Notes: a model not told the origin generated them from the letters alone. Shown: positions 9,965-21,549, counted from the first letter of the stretch. The stretch: 64,000 bases of DNA from Dermanyssus gallinae (GCA_003439945.1 QVRM01001260.1:1048501-1112500); one strand, 5' to 3'. Numbers and translations: made by a program.

Positions 9965-11011
9965 CTGAAACGTGAAGCAACTAACAAAGCAAAAGCTCTA
10001 TTAACACCTTGCTAGCGCGTTGTTAGTACACAGTGTTGTTGTTGTACTTCGGCACACGTGTGCGTGGAAATGGAATCTAGATGAATGCTCATACATAATG
10101 ACACTGTATACAAATCTATTTTTACGCATCAATCTATTTATATTACATTTGATTCTAGGAGAACGTATTCATTTTCAGCCTAGAACAATTCAGCCGGTCT
10201 GCACCGGCTGAATTGTTCGGCAGTCAGTTTACGACATGAGATCGATTGTGCCTTGCTAGGCGTCAGTGGAAAGTCTCCGCCGTAAGAACTGTGCGGCTTT
10301 CCCCCTGTCCCCAGTAGTTATCTTCTAATGTTCATCAGTTAGGCGTATCTGTTTATCTTGTTGTCTCTCATATGAAAGTCCGGCCCTGTTCGAGGGGGAT
10401 GATGAGAGTCATCTCGACGGGACGCTTGGCGTTTCTGGTTAGTTCAGTTGGTGGTTCCAACGTGCCTGGGTAGCCTGCCGTCCTCAGGGTCCTTGCTTCA
10501 TGTGTTTCATTAATAGTGGCGTGGCATGGTCGACGACCTTTACTGAGGGCCCAGAATAGAGCGTGGTAAACTCTAACCTGCCTACCGGCTTAGTACCTAG
10601 TCAAAGGCTAACTAACGCACATTATTGTAACTGCATCATGCCAATTAAGGTCTTAATGACGCACTAGGTAGGGCGTGTAGCCAATCGCTTGGGTATTTTG
10701 CAGAGGTACCCCTGAGCCGGATCTTAGTAGAGTCATTGCTTCAGCTTGATTAGTAAGCAAGCGAGCGTGTTGATCGGCTAGCGGGAACGACCATTTCTTT
10801 CTGAGATGTGAGATGTCTTTTAGTGAAGTTCCCAAAAACCTAATCAAATTGCTCGTGACTTTATGTTCGCATGGAAGTGAATTCGAACTGACCGGGTTGG
10901 TGGAAAAGGAGCTCGCAAACCCTGCCGGAAGCCTGACGGGTGGTAGCAACTAACAAAAGGAATGCTAATATATATATCTGGTGAGCCATTGCCTCTATGG
11001 CTATTGGCAAA
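9965..11011. other. Intronic sequence with a 16-bp perfect hairpin
   Basis: No gene recognised. A perfect hairpin lies at 10183-10218 (see separate entry). A minus-strand open frame of 98 codons at 10653-10949 has no recognisable motif and no clear splice context. A (TA)n-like tract is at about 10968-10978. Confidence 0.4.
10183..10218. repeat. Perfect 16-bp inverted repeat with 4-nt loop
   Basis: Arms GAACAATTCAGCCGGT (10183-10198) and its exact complement (10203-10218) around CTGC. It could be the tip of a decayed foldback transposon or an RNA hairpin; there is no CTRR end after it, so a Helitron terminus is not supported. Confidence 0.7.
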
Positions 11012-11229
11012 AATGGCCAAGCATGTTAAGATATCTAGGGTTTTTTTCTCCAACAGTCCTTGTGGCAGCATGGCACCTGACTCTCAGCGGTATATGATTT
11101 ACCGTCTATTCTCGATGGGCGTCACTCTTCTCAAGGAACATTTTATTAACGTCGGGGATCGAACCGGAGTCACCCCGGCAGATGGCAACTATGGCTAGCG
11201 CAATAATAACCTAGACCACGCAGCCACAA
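11012..11229 (-). mobile_element. tRNA-derived SINE, family 1
   Basis: Read on the minus strand, the head is tRNA-like: TGGCTGCGTGGTCTAGG (A-box region) and CCGGTTCGATCCCCG (B box, near 11155-11170). The body matches the insertion at 55578-55885 almost throughout, including GACTCTCAGCGG and GTTAAGATATCTAGGG. Here the 3' part is truncated near 11012. Known: SINE heads with A and B boxes are transcribed by RNA polymerase III. No clean target duplication was found at this copy. Confidence 0.75.
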
Positions 11230-11249
11230 GGATACACTAAGCGGAAATA

Positions 11250-13190
11250 TGGCTGCCAACCTATAATATATAATTAGTTTACAAGTTTATTTCACCAGAA
11301 ATTGGTAGATATTACCTAAAATTCATGTCGGCTGATAACGTCTTTCACTACTGCATGCGTCGAACCAGCTTCTATTTCGTTGCATTGCAGTATGTGGTAC
11401 CGGTCAATATTACATGTGCCACAATATTTACATACACAATCTTCAATTTCAAAGCTATACCCTTTTAGGCATCTATATTGGTGGTAGCCATGCCAGGTAA
11501 GTCTGCAGAGTACCCGTCTGTTCACTTGCATTCCCTGCTTCCAACGGTCTGTCGTGAATGCAGGACCGTCAGTGAACTTCTCTATGGCAAAGCTCAAATT
11601 ACGCTTTTCTCTGTATGCGCGATATTGCTCTACGACGAGTGGGCTAAAAACGTATTTGTCCAAGATAAGATCTTCCACAAAGCTTCGCTCTTGGCATAGT
11701 TCCAACGCCAAGGTTGTCGATGCGTTACCCGGCAGTCCGAGCATATATTTCACAAAATTCGCTTTTATTTTGTCTATTTCTTTCATGTTATCTAAGGTTA
11801 AGTTTGGTGCAATGGGCCGAAGGCAGTAAGTTATAATCGGAGCTATTTTTATCTTAAAAAGGTTCATTCCAGTCTTAATGTCATTTTGAGTGAGATCTCC
11901 GAGTAGCGTCATGGCCGATACTGCTTTTGCACGCTTGTTCTCTATGTGTTTTGTAAAAGATAGGTCGGGTGTCAAGGTTACCCCGAGGTAGCTAAATTGA
12001 CTTACTAATTCGATATTTTGGTTATTTACCCTGATGATATAGTCAAGACTGGCGTATCGGCCTCCTCGGGAAAATCGAAGGATTTTCGTCTTGGATGCAT
12101 TAATTGTCAGCTTATATTGTGCGCACCATTGGCTCATTTCATTAAGGTAAAACTGTAAATGTGGTCTTGACTTGGCCATTATGATAAGATCGTCAGCGTA
12201 GAGTGCATGCGGAGCTTTAGCATTTCGTAGTGTTTGGCTTAACCCTGCGACATATAGGATGAATAAGAAAGGGCTTGCCGTGTCGCCTTGTGCCAGGCCA
12301 GTGGTCTGTTTAACTTCTTGCGCAATACAGTGAGGCCCATTTCTAATTGTGATGTAGTTTGCAGTGAGAATGCTTCTGATTAAGTTGAACATTCGACCTT
12401 TGATGCCAAAGTGATGTCGCATAGCTTCCAGGAGGCGGTCTCTAGGTACACTATCAAAAGCGGTTTTGAAGCCAACAAACGCTGCGTAGGTCATCTGTGC
12501 GTTGTTGAAGCGTTCCTGCACGTGACGAAGGACTTCCGTGAGAGCTCGTTCAGTTGACCGACCTTTCAAGAACCCATTCTGTTCCGTAGGTATTAGATCT
12601 TTACACTCGCTATGTAGTCGGGTCACAATTATTGAGGTTAATATTTTTTAGATTACGCTAGTCAATGCTATCCCGCGGTAGTCCGCTGGATCTGTGGCGT
12701 CGCCTTTGTTTTTGTAAATTGGTTGCAGGTAGCTTCGGCGCCATTGCCTTGGGATGTGCCCGTGTACTAAGCATGCATTGAACAGCGCTGTTAGCTTTGG
12801 GGCTACGTGTTCTATTCCCTGCTTAAGATGTTTGTAGTAAATATCATCAGGACCTGATAATTTTCCGTTTTTTTTGCTAGTATCGCCCTTCGAACCTCCC
12901 CTTCCGTAAAGTCTTCCCAATTAGACTCTATGTAAGGAGCGTGTTCTTTCTCAGGCAGTTGTACATCGCAGTTCAGTAGGGCTGTGAAATGCGAGATCCA
13001 CTCTTCGTCATTTATTAGCGGGTTTGCTATGGCAGGTCTCTTCGGCAAGAGGATCCATGGTCTCTGGATGCTGTCTCGTACCTGATGTATGCGTTGCGCA
13101 GTCTCGTATTCATATCTTTTTCTCATAATCATTCGTTTATATTTTTTCTTCAGCTCAGCTAGGTTTACCAACCCCGATAAGCTCCAATCA
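11250..13190 (-). mobile_element. Non-LTR retrotransposon, 5' truncated, minus strand
   Basis: A LINE 3' half: RT fingers to C-terminus plus a short 3' region. It begins abruptly beside the (TA)n tract at 13191-13212. The endonuclease is absent, as expected of 5' truncation. A decayed relative lies on the plus strand at 30786-32060, sharing the MTYAAF, FILYVAGL and RYHIL motifs. An APE-type LINE is likely; I cannot fix the clade from these motifs. Confidence 0.8.
11316..13180 (-). pseudogene. Reverse transcriptase ORF2 (broken in three places)
   Basis: The longest intact piece is 436 codons (12626-11316). RT motifs in order: GFLKGRSTERALTEV, VGFKTAFDSVPRD (motif A), TGLAQGDTASPFLFILYV, HALYADDLIIM (palm, both Asp present), INASKTKILRFS, FSYLGVTLTPDLSF. 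The C-terminus ends with a CKYCGTCNIDRYHILQC zinc-like cluster. Upstream, a TAG-type stop at about 12648 separates it from PRQWRRSYLQPIYKNKGD...YRGIALTS, and a frame change near 12870 separates that from the next segment (12812-13180). Two broken junctions and loss of the endonuclease make it inactive. Confidence 0.8.
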
Positions 13191-13212
13191 ATAATATATA
13201 TATATATATATA
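13191..13212. repeat. (TA)n microsatellite at the 3' end of family A copy 2
   Basis: About 11 TA units. It lies between the 3' end of the minus-strand RLE LINE and the truncated 5' edge of the next LINE. A matching (TA)n tract lies at the other end of the RLE element (16843-16884). Confidence 0.9.
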
Positions 13213-13299
13213 CTAATTTTGTGGTAAAATAAATGCTGAATTGAATATATTGAATCATACACGGCCGGAACATAACATTTGGGTTCCTGCGAACGCGTT

Positions 13300-15395
13300 G
13301 CCCCGTTGCACATCCGGCAATAGGCGCTGTCTAAGGAAATCACCCGCCCGTTTATCTCCGCTGGCTAGAATCAGCCTCTTCCCGACCTTCTGTAGCAAAC
13401 TCAGAGTGGACGAACCCGGCCCGCCAAGGGTCTTGAAGGCAAGTGGGTAAAACTCGTACGGGTACCCGAGTTCTGGTACTTTCTAACCTTGCCTGCCTCG
13501 GCAAGGGCGTCCAGCTTTGGCGGGCTCGTGGCTGCACAGGGCAACTGTTTTTCGGTAGCTTGTTTCCACTCAGGCTTCTAAGTCTGTGAGAGTGACAGAA
13601 TCAGGGAGAGTTCTAGCCTGTTGCATCATCCTGTGGAGGGAAGCTGCCAGAGCTATCTTCGATAGGACAATTGCATCGGATAATCATAGGCCATCCCACA
13701 GAATGGAAAGTAGAGCTTGTTGGCGTGCATCTGTGGATAGGCTGAGACTCAGCAACGCCTCTACTGTAGCCAGCACGCTGTCGTTAGACCGTTTAAGAAG
13801 TCCTGAAGCCAGTGAACAGTCTGCACCTCGAAACAAGTGGTTGAGCCGTAGAACCAAAAAATGAGGATCTCAGAAGAAAAAGGTCTCGGTGAGAGCCTAC
13901 CAAATGAATGCGTGACATTGCATCTTCTAGCTTCACCAGCCACCTCTCGAGGGCAGACGGAACTCCTTGCAAGAATATGGGTACGCCTAGCAACTCTAAA
14001 TCCGGGCCGACAGTCTTGCACCCTGGTAGAGCCTTCAGCACTTTGGAATCCGCAGCACCGCCCACAACGTGGATCTCACACATTGCAGGGTTTAGAACCA
14101 GGCCCCTCCGCTCAGCGACCTCGATAATTATGTGGATGTCTCTCATAACTGCATCGGAGGCGCCACCCAGAACACCGTAGTCCAACTACCGTACGTTTAG
14201 ATTGTCGAGAAAGTCAACTAACTATCTGAGAGCCAGACAGAACATAGGCGCCCTGCTGCACCCCAGTTTGAAGGCTTCCTGAAGTCAAGCTTGACAACAA
14301 AGGTAGCTTCTGAGCGTGACTTTAGAAGGGACTGAGTCGAATGCACTGCGGCTTTGCATCCTCCCGATGTCGCAAGCCCAAGCCATCGAAAGCACATGAG
14401 ATGTCTGCCTTGTTTTCAAAGATGCCGATTTTGCCGCTAGCCTCCGGATTGCATATGAGCATGCGATGGGCCTCACGCTGCCATCTTTCTTTTTGAGGAC
14501 AAAAAGTCGGGCTCTAAAGATAAGCGGTCGCCATTCGGAGAGTGGCGAGCCCAAGCGAAGAAAATCAACGACTTCGGCCAGGGCAGCCGCAGGTCGATCA
14601 GCGGCAGCTCCTAAAGCGGGTGACAGCAGGTCTTGTAGCGTGGTCTGATAAAATCAAGGCCCGCGGCTAAGCTTCGCGAAAACGTTTTGATGGCAGATTG
14701 AACATTGTCGGCTGATGTGGTTAATGGCAATGGCACGTGAGGAGGGCTAGGGCAGGAGAGAGGTGACGACGCGGGGGGTGCTTATCCAAGAGCAAATCCG
14801 TCCCGCTAGGCTTCTGCGCCAGCGTGTATTCTGAGGTTAAGGCTCTGGCCGCCGAGGAGACGTCTTCTTCTGAGAGCTTGATAATGGCTAGCCGGATGGT
14901 ATCAACTGTCCGCTACCGGGGACGTAGGTTTAAAGGAGGGCTACTGCCATCGTCAAACCGTCTCTCATTAGCAAAGTCGCAAAGGTTCTTCCGGACGATA
15001 ACCGGTGACCGGCCATCCTTTCCACCATCATGGACGGAGGACGACTGGCGCGAAGAAGAACAGAGAAAGCCAGGCCTTGCCATCGGTGTTCTCTGCGACT
15101 GAGCACAGGACCTTAGTGAGTTCTTCGGCCACTTGCCTACATAGTGACTTTGGCAAAATTCGGACCAACCGCCAGCGGCGAGTGACATCTTGAGTAACGC
15201 TGATTAACCCAGTGCAATAAACCGAGAGTTCGAGGGCTGTGACTCGTCAATGTTATAGGCAGCCACTTCGTGCTTGGCCGTTATGTGTCAACGCAGACCT
15301 CTCCGTGTAAACAAAAGCCCGCAAGTGGGGGCAGAAGAGCCTGTTGGGGTCCGACTGCTCGGGCCGCGGGCTCGGCTCGCAGTAAGGTCTGTTGT
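13300..15395 (-). pseudogene. ORF2 of family A copy 2 (heavily broken)
   Basis: Recognised pieces on the minus strand: a degraded C2H2 finger (FCPHLRAFVYTERSAL, about 15330), QVAEELTKVLCSVAE and FFAPVVLRP (about 15150-15030), FRARLFVLKKKDGSVRPIACS (14510 region), GGASDAVMRDIHI, RGLVLNPAMCEIHVV and DLELLGVPIFLQG (14170-13960), SHRDLFLLRSSFF, and the C-terminal FLRQRLLPDVQRGNAF (about 13350-13300). Each piece aligns with copy 1. Frames change several times and stops interrupt, so no long product is possible. Confidence 0.75.
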
Positions 15396-15410
15396 CGCCG
15401 TCGTCTGTCA

Positions 15411-16763
15411 TTACAAAGCGAGACCTTTTAACTTGCCCACGACGAAAAGCAGTTCCAACAGTGGCCGCAACGCTTCTTCTCGAGACCTCAACACCGCAGA
15501 TAATTCTGGTCTAATTTTCTGTAGAAGGTCTGCCAGCCCCGAGAGCGACGAACCGGTGTCGGCGCTTTGGCGAGCCTTACTTGTTTTCGGAGCCTTCTTC
15601 GAGTAGTTGTAGCGACGGGTCCTGCTTGTTGACGACCTGGCCGCGCTTCTTCTGAATCTTCGGTATAGGTTTCGGCTTGGGCAGACCGAGCTGCGGATGA
15701 ACCCCAGCTGGCGGCGATTTCTCCCTAACCACGGTTGCGTATGGAGGGCCCTGTACTGCGGACGACGGACCCTCTTGGGCGGAAGCCGGAGGACAACGCA
15801 CAGCTTCACCGATGACCGCCTCAGGCTAATCTGCTCTGGCCTGCTGGCAGCATGCGACCCTCTAGCATAATGTTGCTTTTTTTCCCGCAAGTAAGCCAGC
15901 CGCGGGCATAGGGCGGATCCCGCCCGGTGAGGCTCTTGACAATTTACACCCTTTGGAGCGTTCGACAGAAATCGGCAGTTTTTGCAGAGCTTTCTCCTTA
16001 CACTTATCAGCCAGGTGTCCAGGTTTCAAGCACTTGAAGCAGATCCTTGCTTGGCTCGGCTCCAGGATAAGCGGGTGAGGTCTGTCGCCGAGAAAGATGG
16101 CCGCCGGGGGCTGGCGAGAAAAGGTAAGGATTACCTTTGTCCGCGGCACCCTGCCGCCTGGGGGCGAGCGAAAGAGTCGACGCGCTTGGGTAACTCCGTG
16201 TTCCACCAGTTCGCCGGCAAATTCGCTTTCAGTGAAAACTGGGCTCACCCCCTAAATCCTAGCGGTAAATAAGGTGACGGCCAGGCAGGCGGCCGATACG
16301 GGGCACTTTTCTAGGCTTGACACTCCAACTAGCATATTAACACTCTATGTCTTCTACCCAGACAGCAATTGACTGTGTATCACCACCAGCACTTTTGCAG
16401 CCTGGTGACGCGACGTAGATCTCATTAGAAAATGACATAGCGTCCGACTCGACGGTTGGTTATCGTCAAAAGGTAACATTGGACAAGTTAATCGTCCCGG
16501 CTTCGATGTCACATCGAGGCTTATTGAGCTGTCGTTGCTTGCGTGAAATAGTGGCCTTCTCCTTCCGCGAGACCTCTTTTAAAAAAACCTTCGGAGTCCA
16601 CTAGCCCGCGTGGTCCGCTTGTTGTCTCTTCGACACCAGATTGCTTGCAGCCATCGCCATCATGCGGTACCATATTACTGCCGTCGTCGTAGCCCGTGGC
16701 AGTGCACTCCATCTCACCGTCGGGCATGGGCGATGCAGGCGCCTCTGCCGTTTTTTTCCGCAT
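15411..16763 (-). pseudogene. ORF1 of family A copy 2 (zinc-knuckle, broken)
   Basis: Likely start at ATG 16763 (MRKKTAEAPASPMPDGEME). After a degraded middle (about 16520-16260) the conserved core resumes: VILTFSRQPPAAIFLGD, LILEPSQARICFKCLKPGHLADKC (one clear knuckle at about 16040-15995; the second and third are damaged by a frame change near 15900). The C-terminal LADLLQKIRPELSAVL...LRPLLELL matches the LARMLEGISPDLAATL...LKPLLALL end of copy 1. Confidence 0.7.
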
Positions 16764-16840
16764 GGTTTCCGCGGTTCTCCAGCAATATCCAACAATAATG
16801 TATAAAAAAAGAAATAAGTACATAACGATATGAATGGCCT

Positions 16841-16842
<2 letters not shown>

Positions 16843-16878
<36 letters not shown>

Positions 16879-16884
16879 TATATA
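16843..16884. repeat. (TA)n microsatellite between two transposons
   Basis: About 20 TA units with one interruption. It borders the 5' end of family A copy 2 on the left and the CAGGGTCATTCG terminus of the next element on the right. Confidence 0.9.
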
Positions 16885-18321
16885 CAGGGTCATTCGTATC
16901 GAAATGTACTTCTTTCGAGGTTTGATAGAGCTCGGCAAGAACATAATTTTTTTCAGAGGAGGGGGGACGCGGAATCGTTTTGTTTAATTGGGGGATCGAG
17001 GTGGCTAAGATATAGACCCGCCTCCGCCGATCTACTGATTCTCGAATGTTTCGTTTGGGTATTCTCGAACCGTAGCAGAATATAGCGTGCATTTCGCTTT
17101 CGCGTCTCGAGAACCTAACACTTCGTTTTCGATAGCATTTGGCGTTGAAGGTTTTTCTTATGGTGTTTTGGCGCCTCGAATGACGCGAATTCCAAATCAA
17201 AGCCCGCGCAAACTTCCAGTAAAGACTCGTGCGAGCTGCGGATAACTTCGAATCAAAGCCCGCGCGAACTGCGAGTTAAAGCCCGCGCAAAAGCTGCTCA
17301 GCGTAAACAAATGCTGGTGTGTTTCTTCCCGCCAGATTAGATGCAGCTGCCTATCGTGCGTTTTTGATCCATACGTTACTCCAGTTTTTGGAACGCATCC
17401 TGGAGAGCGTTTGTCTGAGAATGCCGCCACACAACTCTGCTACGGTTCGAGAATACCTAAACGAGACATTCGAGAATCAGTAAATCGGCCGAGGCGGGGG
17501 TATAGCTTGGCCACCTCGATCCCCCGATTTAACAAGCCTTGATTTTTTTTTGTGGGGCTAATTAAAGAGTGATGTCTACGAAACCCCCGTTGAATCGCGT
17601 GAAAATCTGGTCGACCGTATATTTAACGCTGCAGTCGCCGTTAGGGCAATGCCTAACATATTTACACGAGTGCAAGAAAGCCTGTGCAATCACTACAGAA
17701 CGTGTTTAGTGGTCGGCCGACGGAACTTCGAGAACTTCTTATAACAAACAAATGCTAGTGTGTTTCTGAACGTGCACAAGTGGTTTCTGTGCTAAAGCAG
17801 GTCAAGATGCTAGGAAGTATGCATGCCTTTGCTCTCGATATGGCTGTCGAAAAAGCTTAGTTACTTAGCAACTACGTAACGCAGCACCATCAGTTTGGTA
17901 CAAAAATGACGGACCTTAAATTTGCCATCGTCGGAGAGTGTTCGTCTTTTAAGCGCAATGGCAAAATTTTACGATTTAGCACGTGAAAGCTTCAACGTAA
18001 GTTATAACAACAAATCGACTTTTTATGACTTTCCTTATTCCACCTATTCGCCTTTTGCTTGCTCGCGTTAGATGTCATTCAGATTATGCAGCCGAAAACA
18101 CTAGTATGATCGGTTGCTTCATGCGTTGAGGTTGGTTCTCCCGCAAACGTAGATTTTTTACAACTATGTAGAAGACAATAGGGCAGAACAACGACTTTTA
18201 TAAATTTTATTCTCGCTCCTAAACAAAACGTTCTCGCGTCCTCCTTCCATAGAGAAAAAATATTTTCTTGCCGAGTTCTATTTTACCTCGAAAGAAGTAC
18301 ATTTCGATACGAATGACCCTG
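16885..18321. mobile_element. Non-autonomous element with about 100-bp terminal inverted repeats
   Basis: Left end CAGGGTCATTCGTATCG (16885) is repeated inverted at the right end (to 18321), both next to TA. Similarity between the ends extends about 100 bp inward (CTCGGCAAGAA, CGTTTTGTTTA). Inside, 16976-17076 recurs inverted at 17437-17540 (share GGGGGATCGAGGTGGC and ATTCTCGAA). The unit AATCAAAGCCCGCGC repeats near 17197, 17253 and 17276. No transposase frame is present. The right interior (18053-18160) is related to 53205-53330. TA target sites suggest mobilisation by a Tc1/mariner-type enzyme (inference). Confidence 0.7.
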
Positions 18322-18341
18322 TATATATATATATATATATA

Positions 18342-18359
18342 TACATTTCGATACGAATG

Positions 18360-18394
<35 letters not shown>

Positions 18395-18407
18395 GGTCAT
18401 TCGTATC
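18342..18407. repeat. Extra terminal fragments of the CAGGGTCATTCG element in (TA)n
   Basis: An inverted end (18342-18363, CATTTCGATACGAATGACCC) and a direct end (18392-18406) are separated and flanked by (TA)n runs. They look like remnants of one or two further insertions, or products of recombination between termini. Confidence 0.65.
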
Positions 18408-18438
18408 TTAGTGGCGCTATATTAAACCTCTTTTCTAA

Positions 18439-18475
<37 letters not shown>

Positions 18476-18660
18476 AGGCAGGCACCAGAACACAGGGTTA
18501 GGTGAGGAGAGTTTTGCAACATCGAGAGCGCGCGTGGTCTAATTAGTTTAGATTGACGCACAATACTGCTCAGAAATGCTCCGATTACCTTTCCTAGTAG
18601 AGAAGTAGAAGAAACGATAGCCAAACTTAGAAAAGAGGTTTAGTATAGCGCCACTAAGAT
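18405..18660. mobile_element. Small inverted-repeat element (MITE-like), 36-bp arms
   Basis: Arms 18405-18440 and 18625-18660 are complementary with one mismatch (core TCTTAGTGGCGCTATA). The interior holds a (TA)n tract at about 18440-18473 and 150 bp of unrelated sequence. No coding capacity. Confidence 0.7.
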
Positions 18661-20728
18661 TTTTGGGCATCCATTTCACAGACTAGTTACAACGCGGCCA
18701 GTTGATATAAAATAACTCGACATGTGCAAGAGAAAAATCACACAAATCAAGTTCAATTTTTATGAAACATTCCAAAAAAGGCCAAACTCATAAGAGTTAT
18801 CGCAGTAAAACCAATTGTCAGAAGAGCAGGTCCGGGTGCACCCACCTCCAGAAAATAGATTTTCCTGAACCTCCCGGGACCTTCTATAGCCAGATACCTA
18901 CATGAACGGTGGAAACAGTCATCACCTAGCTAAGGACTGCAAGAGCATCCCGGAAAACAAAATTATAATCTGAACAAAGGTGGTCCTCCTAGTGTTACTA
19001 GAATTCCCAGCAGCAACTAAAGTCAAAACTCCACATCATTCAAAGCGCAGCCCGGACCTGACGAGGAGAGACCGGGAACAAACGCACCCATGGCCTGACA
19101 ACTGTCACGCCCACAAAAAGCGGATACAGAGATTAGACTCGCGCTATATTGAACCCTTAAGCAAAATAACAGGACCACGCCCGTAAAAGATAAGTCTCAG
19201 TCTTTTTAGGTCCTGAGAGAATGTATGGAGCAATTAGACTTATTTTAGAGCTTTTTAAATACGGCAGATATGTGTGAAGAGCTGGACCTAAAAACGGTCT
19301 ACGCAATTCGTTGCTTGGCAGAATAGCTTGGACTAGTTATCATATTACTGTGTGCCTTAACGTTAAAGAAGCGAACCAACGTCAAGCCTTGTGCCTTCAA
19401 ACGCCGCCTACCGTATAGCGGCTATCGTGGTCAACCCATATAAAGCCATCATGTGCATAAGCCTTAACCAGATCTTGTGCACAAGCTTTAACCAGAATCT
19501 TAATTGTTCTTGAGAAACTTCTGTAGAAGATGTCATCTCAAACCGAATCTTGTTAATCTTCCATCTCGACCGCTTCTTGGGCGTGCAAATAAAGTGTCAA
19601 ACAAGCCCAATAATGCCAACACCTTAATGTATCGCAAGACTCAAAATCATCAATTATACGTTTGCTTGGCGTCTAGGCAAAAAACTGCACAACAAAGTGT
19701 TTTATAACCTCACTGCACCCCAGCTTCCGTCTACTCTTCATTCCGAAAAAGGGGTGCTTTATTTGATTCTATTCGGTGGCCGCCATTTGACAGCCATCGA
19801 TCGAACTTGCGGAGGACCTACAGAAACAGCTCATTTAAGCGAGAAGCTCAAAGCCCACTACCTAGACTGTTACAAACCCAGGGATTTCAAAGCAGCAGTT
19901 GACTCTACGAGGGTTTTTTTTCGACTGCCATGGCGCCTAGCAAGACAATTCCCTAAAATCCTTATTACTATTCTCTTTAGCTATCAAGACACTGATCGAA
20001 ACCATCCGGTCGCCCTGAGATCTTTATTGTCCGGATTACGGCGTGATTGACGGGGATGCCACAACGGTTCGAATAAAATATCAAGATACAATGCGAGGTC
20101 ATCTGTAAAGGTACAGTCGACATATATCCCATATCTGACATCAAGAATAGGAAGGGGATAAGGCCTTCGTGAGGGGTGCAATGATGATCGATACACCGGC
20201 GTTCCCTTGAGTGAGACAGAATACAGAGGTCAAAGGTTCAGCCGCCCTTTAGCTGCAGAGCAAGTTTTGGCAGTTTAGGGAGGTAATAAGGGCCGCCTCT
20301 CCTAGGAGTAAGGATACAAAATAGTAGCCTGAAAGAGAAATCAGGAAGGCGGGCGTAGTGCACATTCTCTCACAGCATTGATAACATTTGCTAGACTTCA
20401 ATAAGTACATCCTGTATGGATTAAAGTTTGTAGCGACAAACGAATTTTTTCGAAAAGTTGTACTCATAGAAGGTAAATAGACTAAACACAGTCATTGGCA
20501 TGCAGCGTAATAACAATAATAGTTGTTGCCACTGCGTCACTCTGAGAATACTGAATTCAGTCACCGTGTCCGCGTTTTTACTTACGCGTTACAAAAGCAA
20601 AGAGGCAAACGGTAAAAAAATAGCTATGGCAGAAAACAAAGCACATATTGTGTATGTGTGCGTGTCGCGTGATTGATGATGACATGGAAACACTTTTCTC
20701 AAAGAGTACATAAAAACATCAGCCATAC
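18661..20728. other. Intronic/intergenic stretch without recognised features
   Basis: No repeat family, RNA gene or exon identified. A pyrimidine-rich AG on the minus strand near 20327-20345 looks like a splice acceptor, but the codons after it hit a stop and do not fit the receptor family. Confidence 0.4.
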
Positions 20729-20909
20729 CGTCTATCTTCTTTCTTTGTTGGATCGTTAAAGATGTCTGACGCGGCACGATATCTCGCAAAGACCTCATCC
20801 TTAAAGACAAATGATTTGTGGAACTTTAACTTCCACGGTCTGCACAGGTCTCGACGGAAGAACGTTATATTCTTCGGCGGGACTTCAAATGAACTGTACA
20901 ACTCTCCAT
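20729..20909 (-). CDS. CD36/class B scavenger receptor, ectodomain exon
   Basis: Acceptor TTTTCGCTTAG at 20910-20920, donor ACG|GTATGG at the other end. The exon starts with two bases of a codon (xAT) and ends with two (CG). It encodes GELYSSFEVPPKN, ITFFRRDLCRPWKL, FKDEVFARYRAASDIFND. This fits the family stretch that starts near an NGTDG site, then PP, then F-x-x-DLCR, then a RYR block before the cysteine cluster. The preceding exon found (26427-26585) ends in phase 2, whereas this one needs phase 1, so one short exon (about 60-80 bp) between them was not found. Confidence 0.75.
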
Positions 20910-21032
20910 CTAAGCGAAAAGATGTCCAAGATCAGGCATTAATATCATGTAAGTCGAAATAGCAGCATGCTATTACTAATAACTTGTAACTACCAATGAT
21001 ATGGTGAATCAGCTAAAGGAGTACTACTAATA

Positions 21033-21084
21033 GGGCACAGTAGAAGTGCCCGCATGTATACATGCGCTCACTTCTAGTGTGCCC
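21033..21084. repeat. 52-nt near-perfect palindrome
   Basis: Arms 21033-21058 and 21059-21084: GGGCACA, TAGAAGTG and CGCATGTA each pair with their complements, with only small internal mismatches and no loop. It lies in the receptor intron. It may be a decayed foldback element or a precursor-like RNA hairpin. Confidence 0.65.
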
Positions 21085-21374
21085 AGCTATGAACTGAATG
21101 AAAATATTTTCCCAATGGTACTCGGTCAAAACTCAAGAATGCTGTTCTATGTCACTAAAAGGGCATTTGCAGGAAATAGATACGCGTAAAGCATGCGGAA
21201 AACACGAGAAGTTATTTCGCTTCTTGTTGAAATAACGCCGTAACGGTACGATCAAGAATGCACTTTACTATATGTAATGCGTTAATTGTGTATACTGTAT
21301 CTTGCTCTACTAGACCCTCACAATGTGGTTTTACTTAATTTCGTTTTAATGCCAAGGAACTGCACATTTTTGGC

Positions 21375-21377
<3 letters not shown>

Positions 21378-21429
<52 letters not shown>

Positions 21430-21549
21430 TCAATAAAATCAATCATTTACGGTCGGACCATGACATTTGGGTCTCTGCGAACGTGTGCACCATTACGGGG
21501 GGACCAGCCATTTCTGGAGGGTTACTCGAACCGAGGCCGCATTGCCCCG

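Larger units (their letters stand above)
13213..16842 (-). mobile_element. RLE-type non-LTR retrotransposon, family A copy 2, in (TA)n
   Basis: A nearly full-length but decayed copy, flanked directly by (TA)n on both sides. Minus-strand order: short 5' region, ORF1 with a zinc knuckle, ORF2 N-terminal region, RT palm and thumb, FLRQRLLPDVQRGNA tail and a short A/T-rich 3' end. ORF and motif order match copy 1. Parts of the RT and the RLE core are missing or unreadable by eye between about 13330 and 13790. Inference: inserted into a TA microsatellite, as known for the R4/Dong group in TAA repeats. Confidence 0.8.

Noticed and set aside
10183..10260. Helitron 3' terminus
   Set aside because: The hairpin is not followed by CTRR, and no Rep/helicase sequence is present.
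11140..11228. tRNA-like sequences taken as real tRNA genes (also 26300-26394, 30601-30680, 45150-45236, 54335-54420, 55800-55885)
   Set aside because: They do not keep an intact acceptor stem and continue into SINE bodies; repeated family members and target duplications show they are SINEs.
13586..15606. Plus-strand frames over 13.6-15.6 kb
   Set aside because: Shadows of the minus-strand family A element.
20249..20467. Minus-strand frame with KCYQCCERMC and an acceptor-like site as the missing cysteine exon of the receptor
   Set aside because: The frame needed after the upstream exon runs into a stop after about 30 codons without the expected family pattern.
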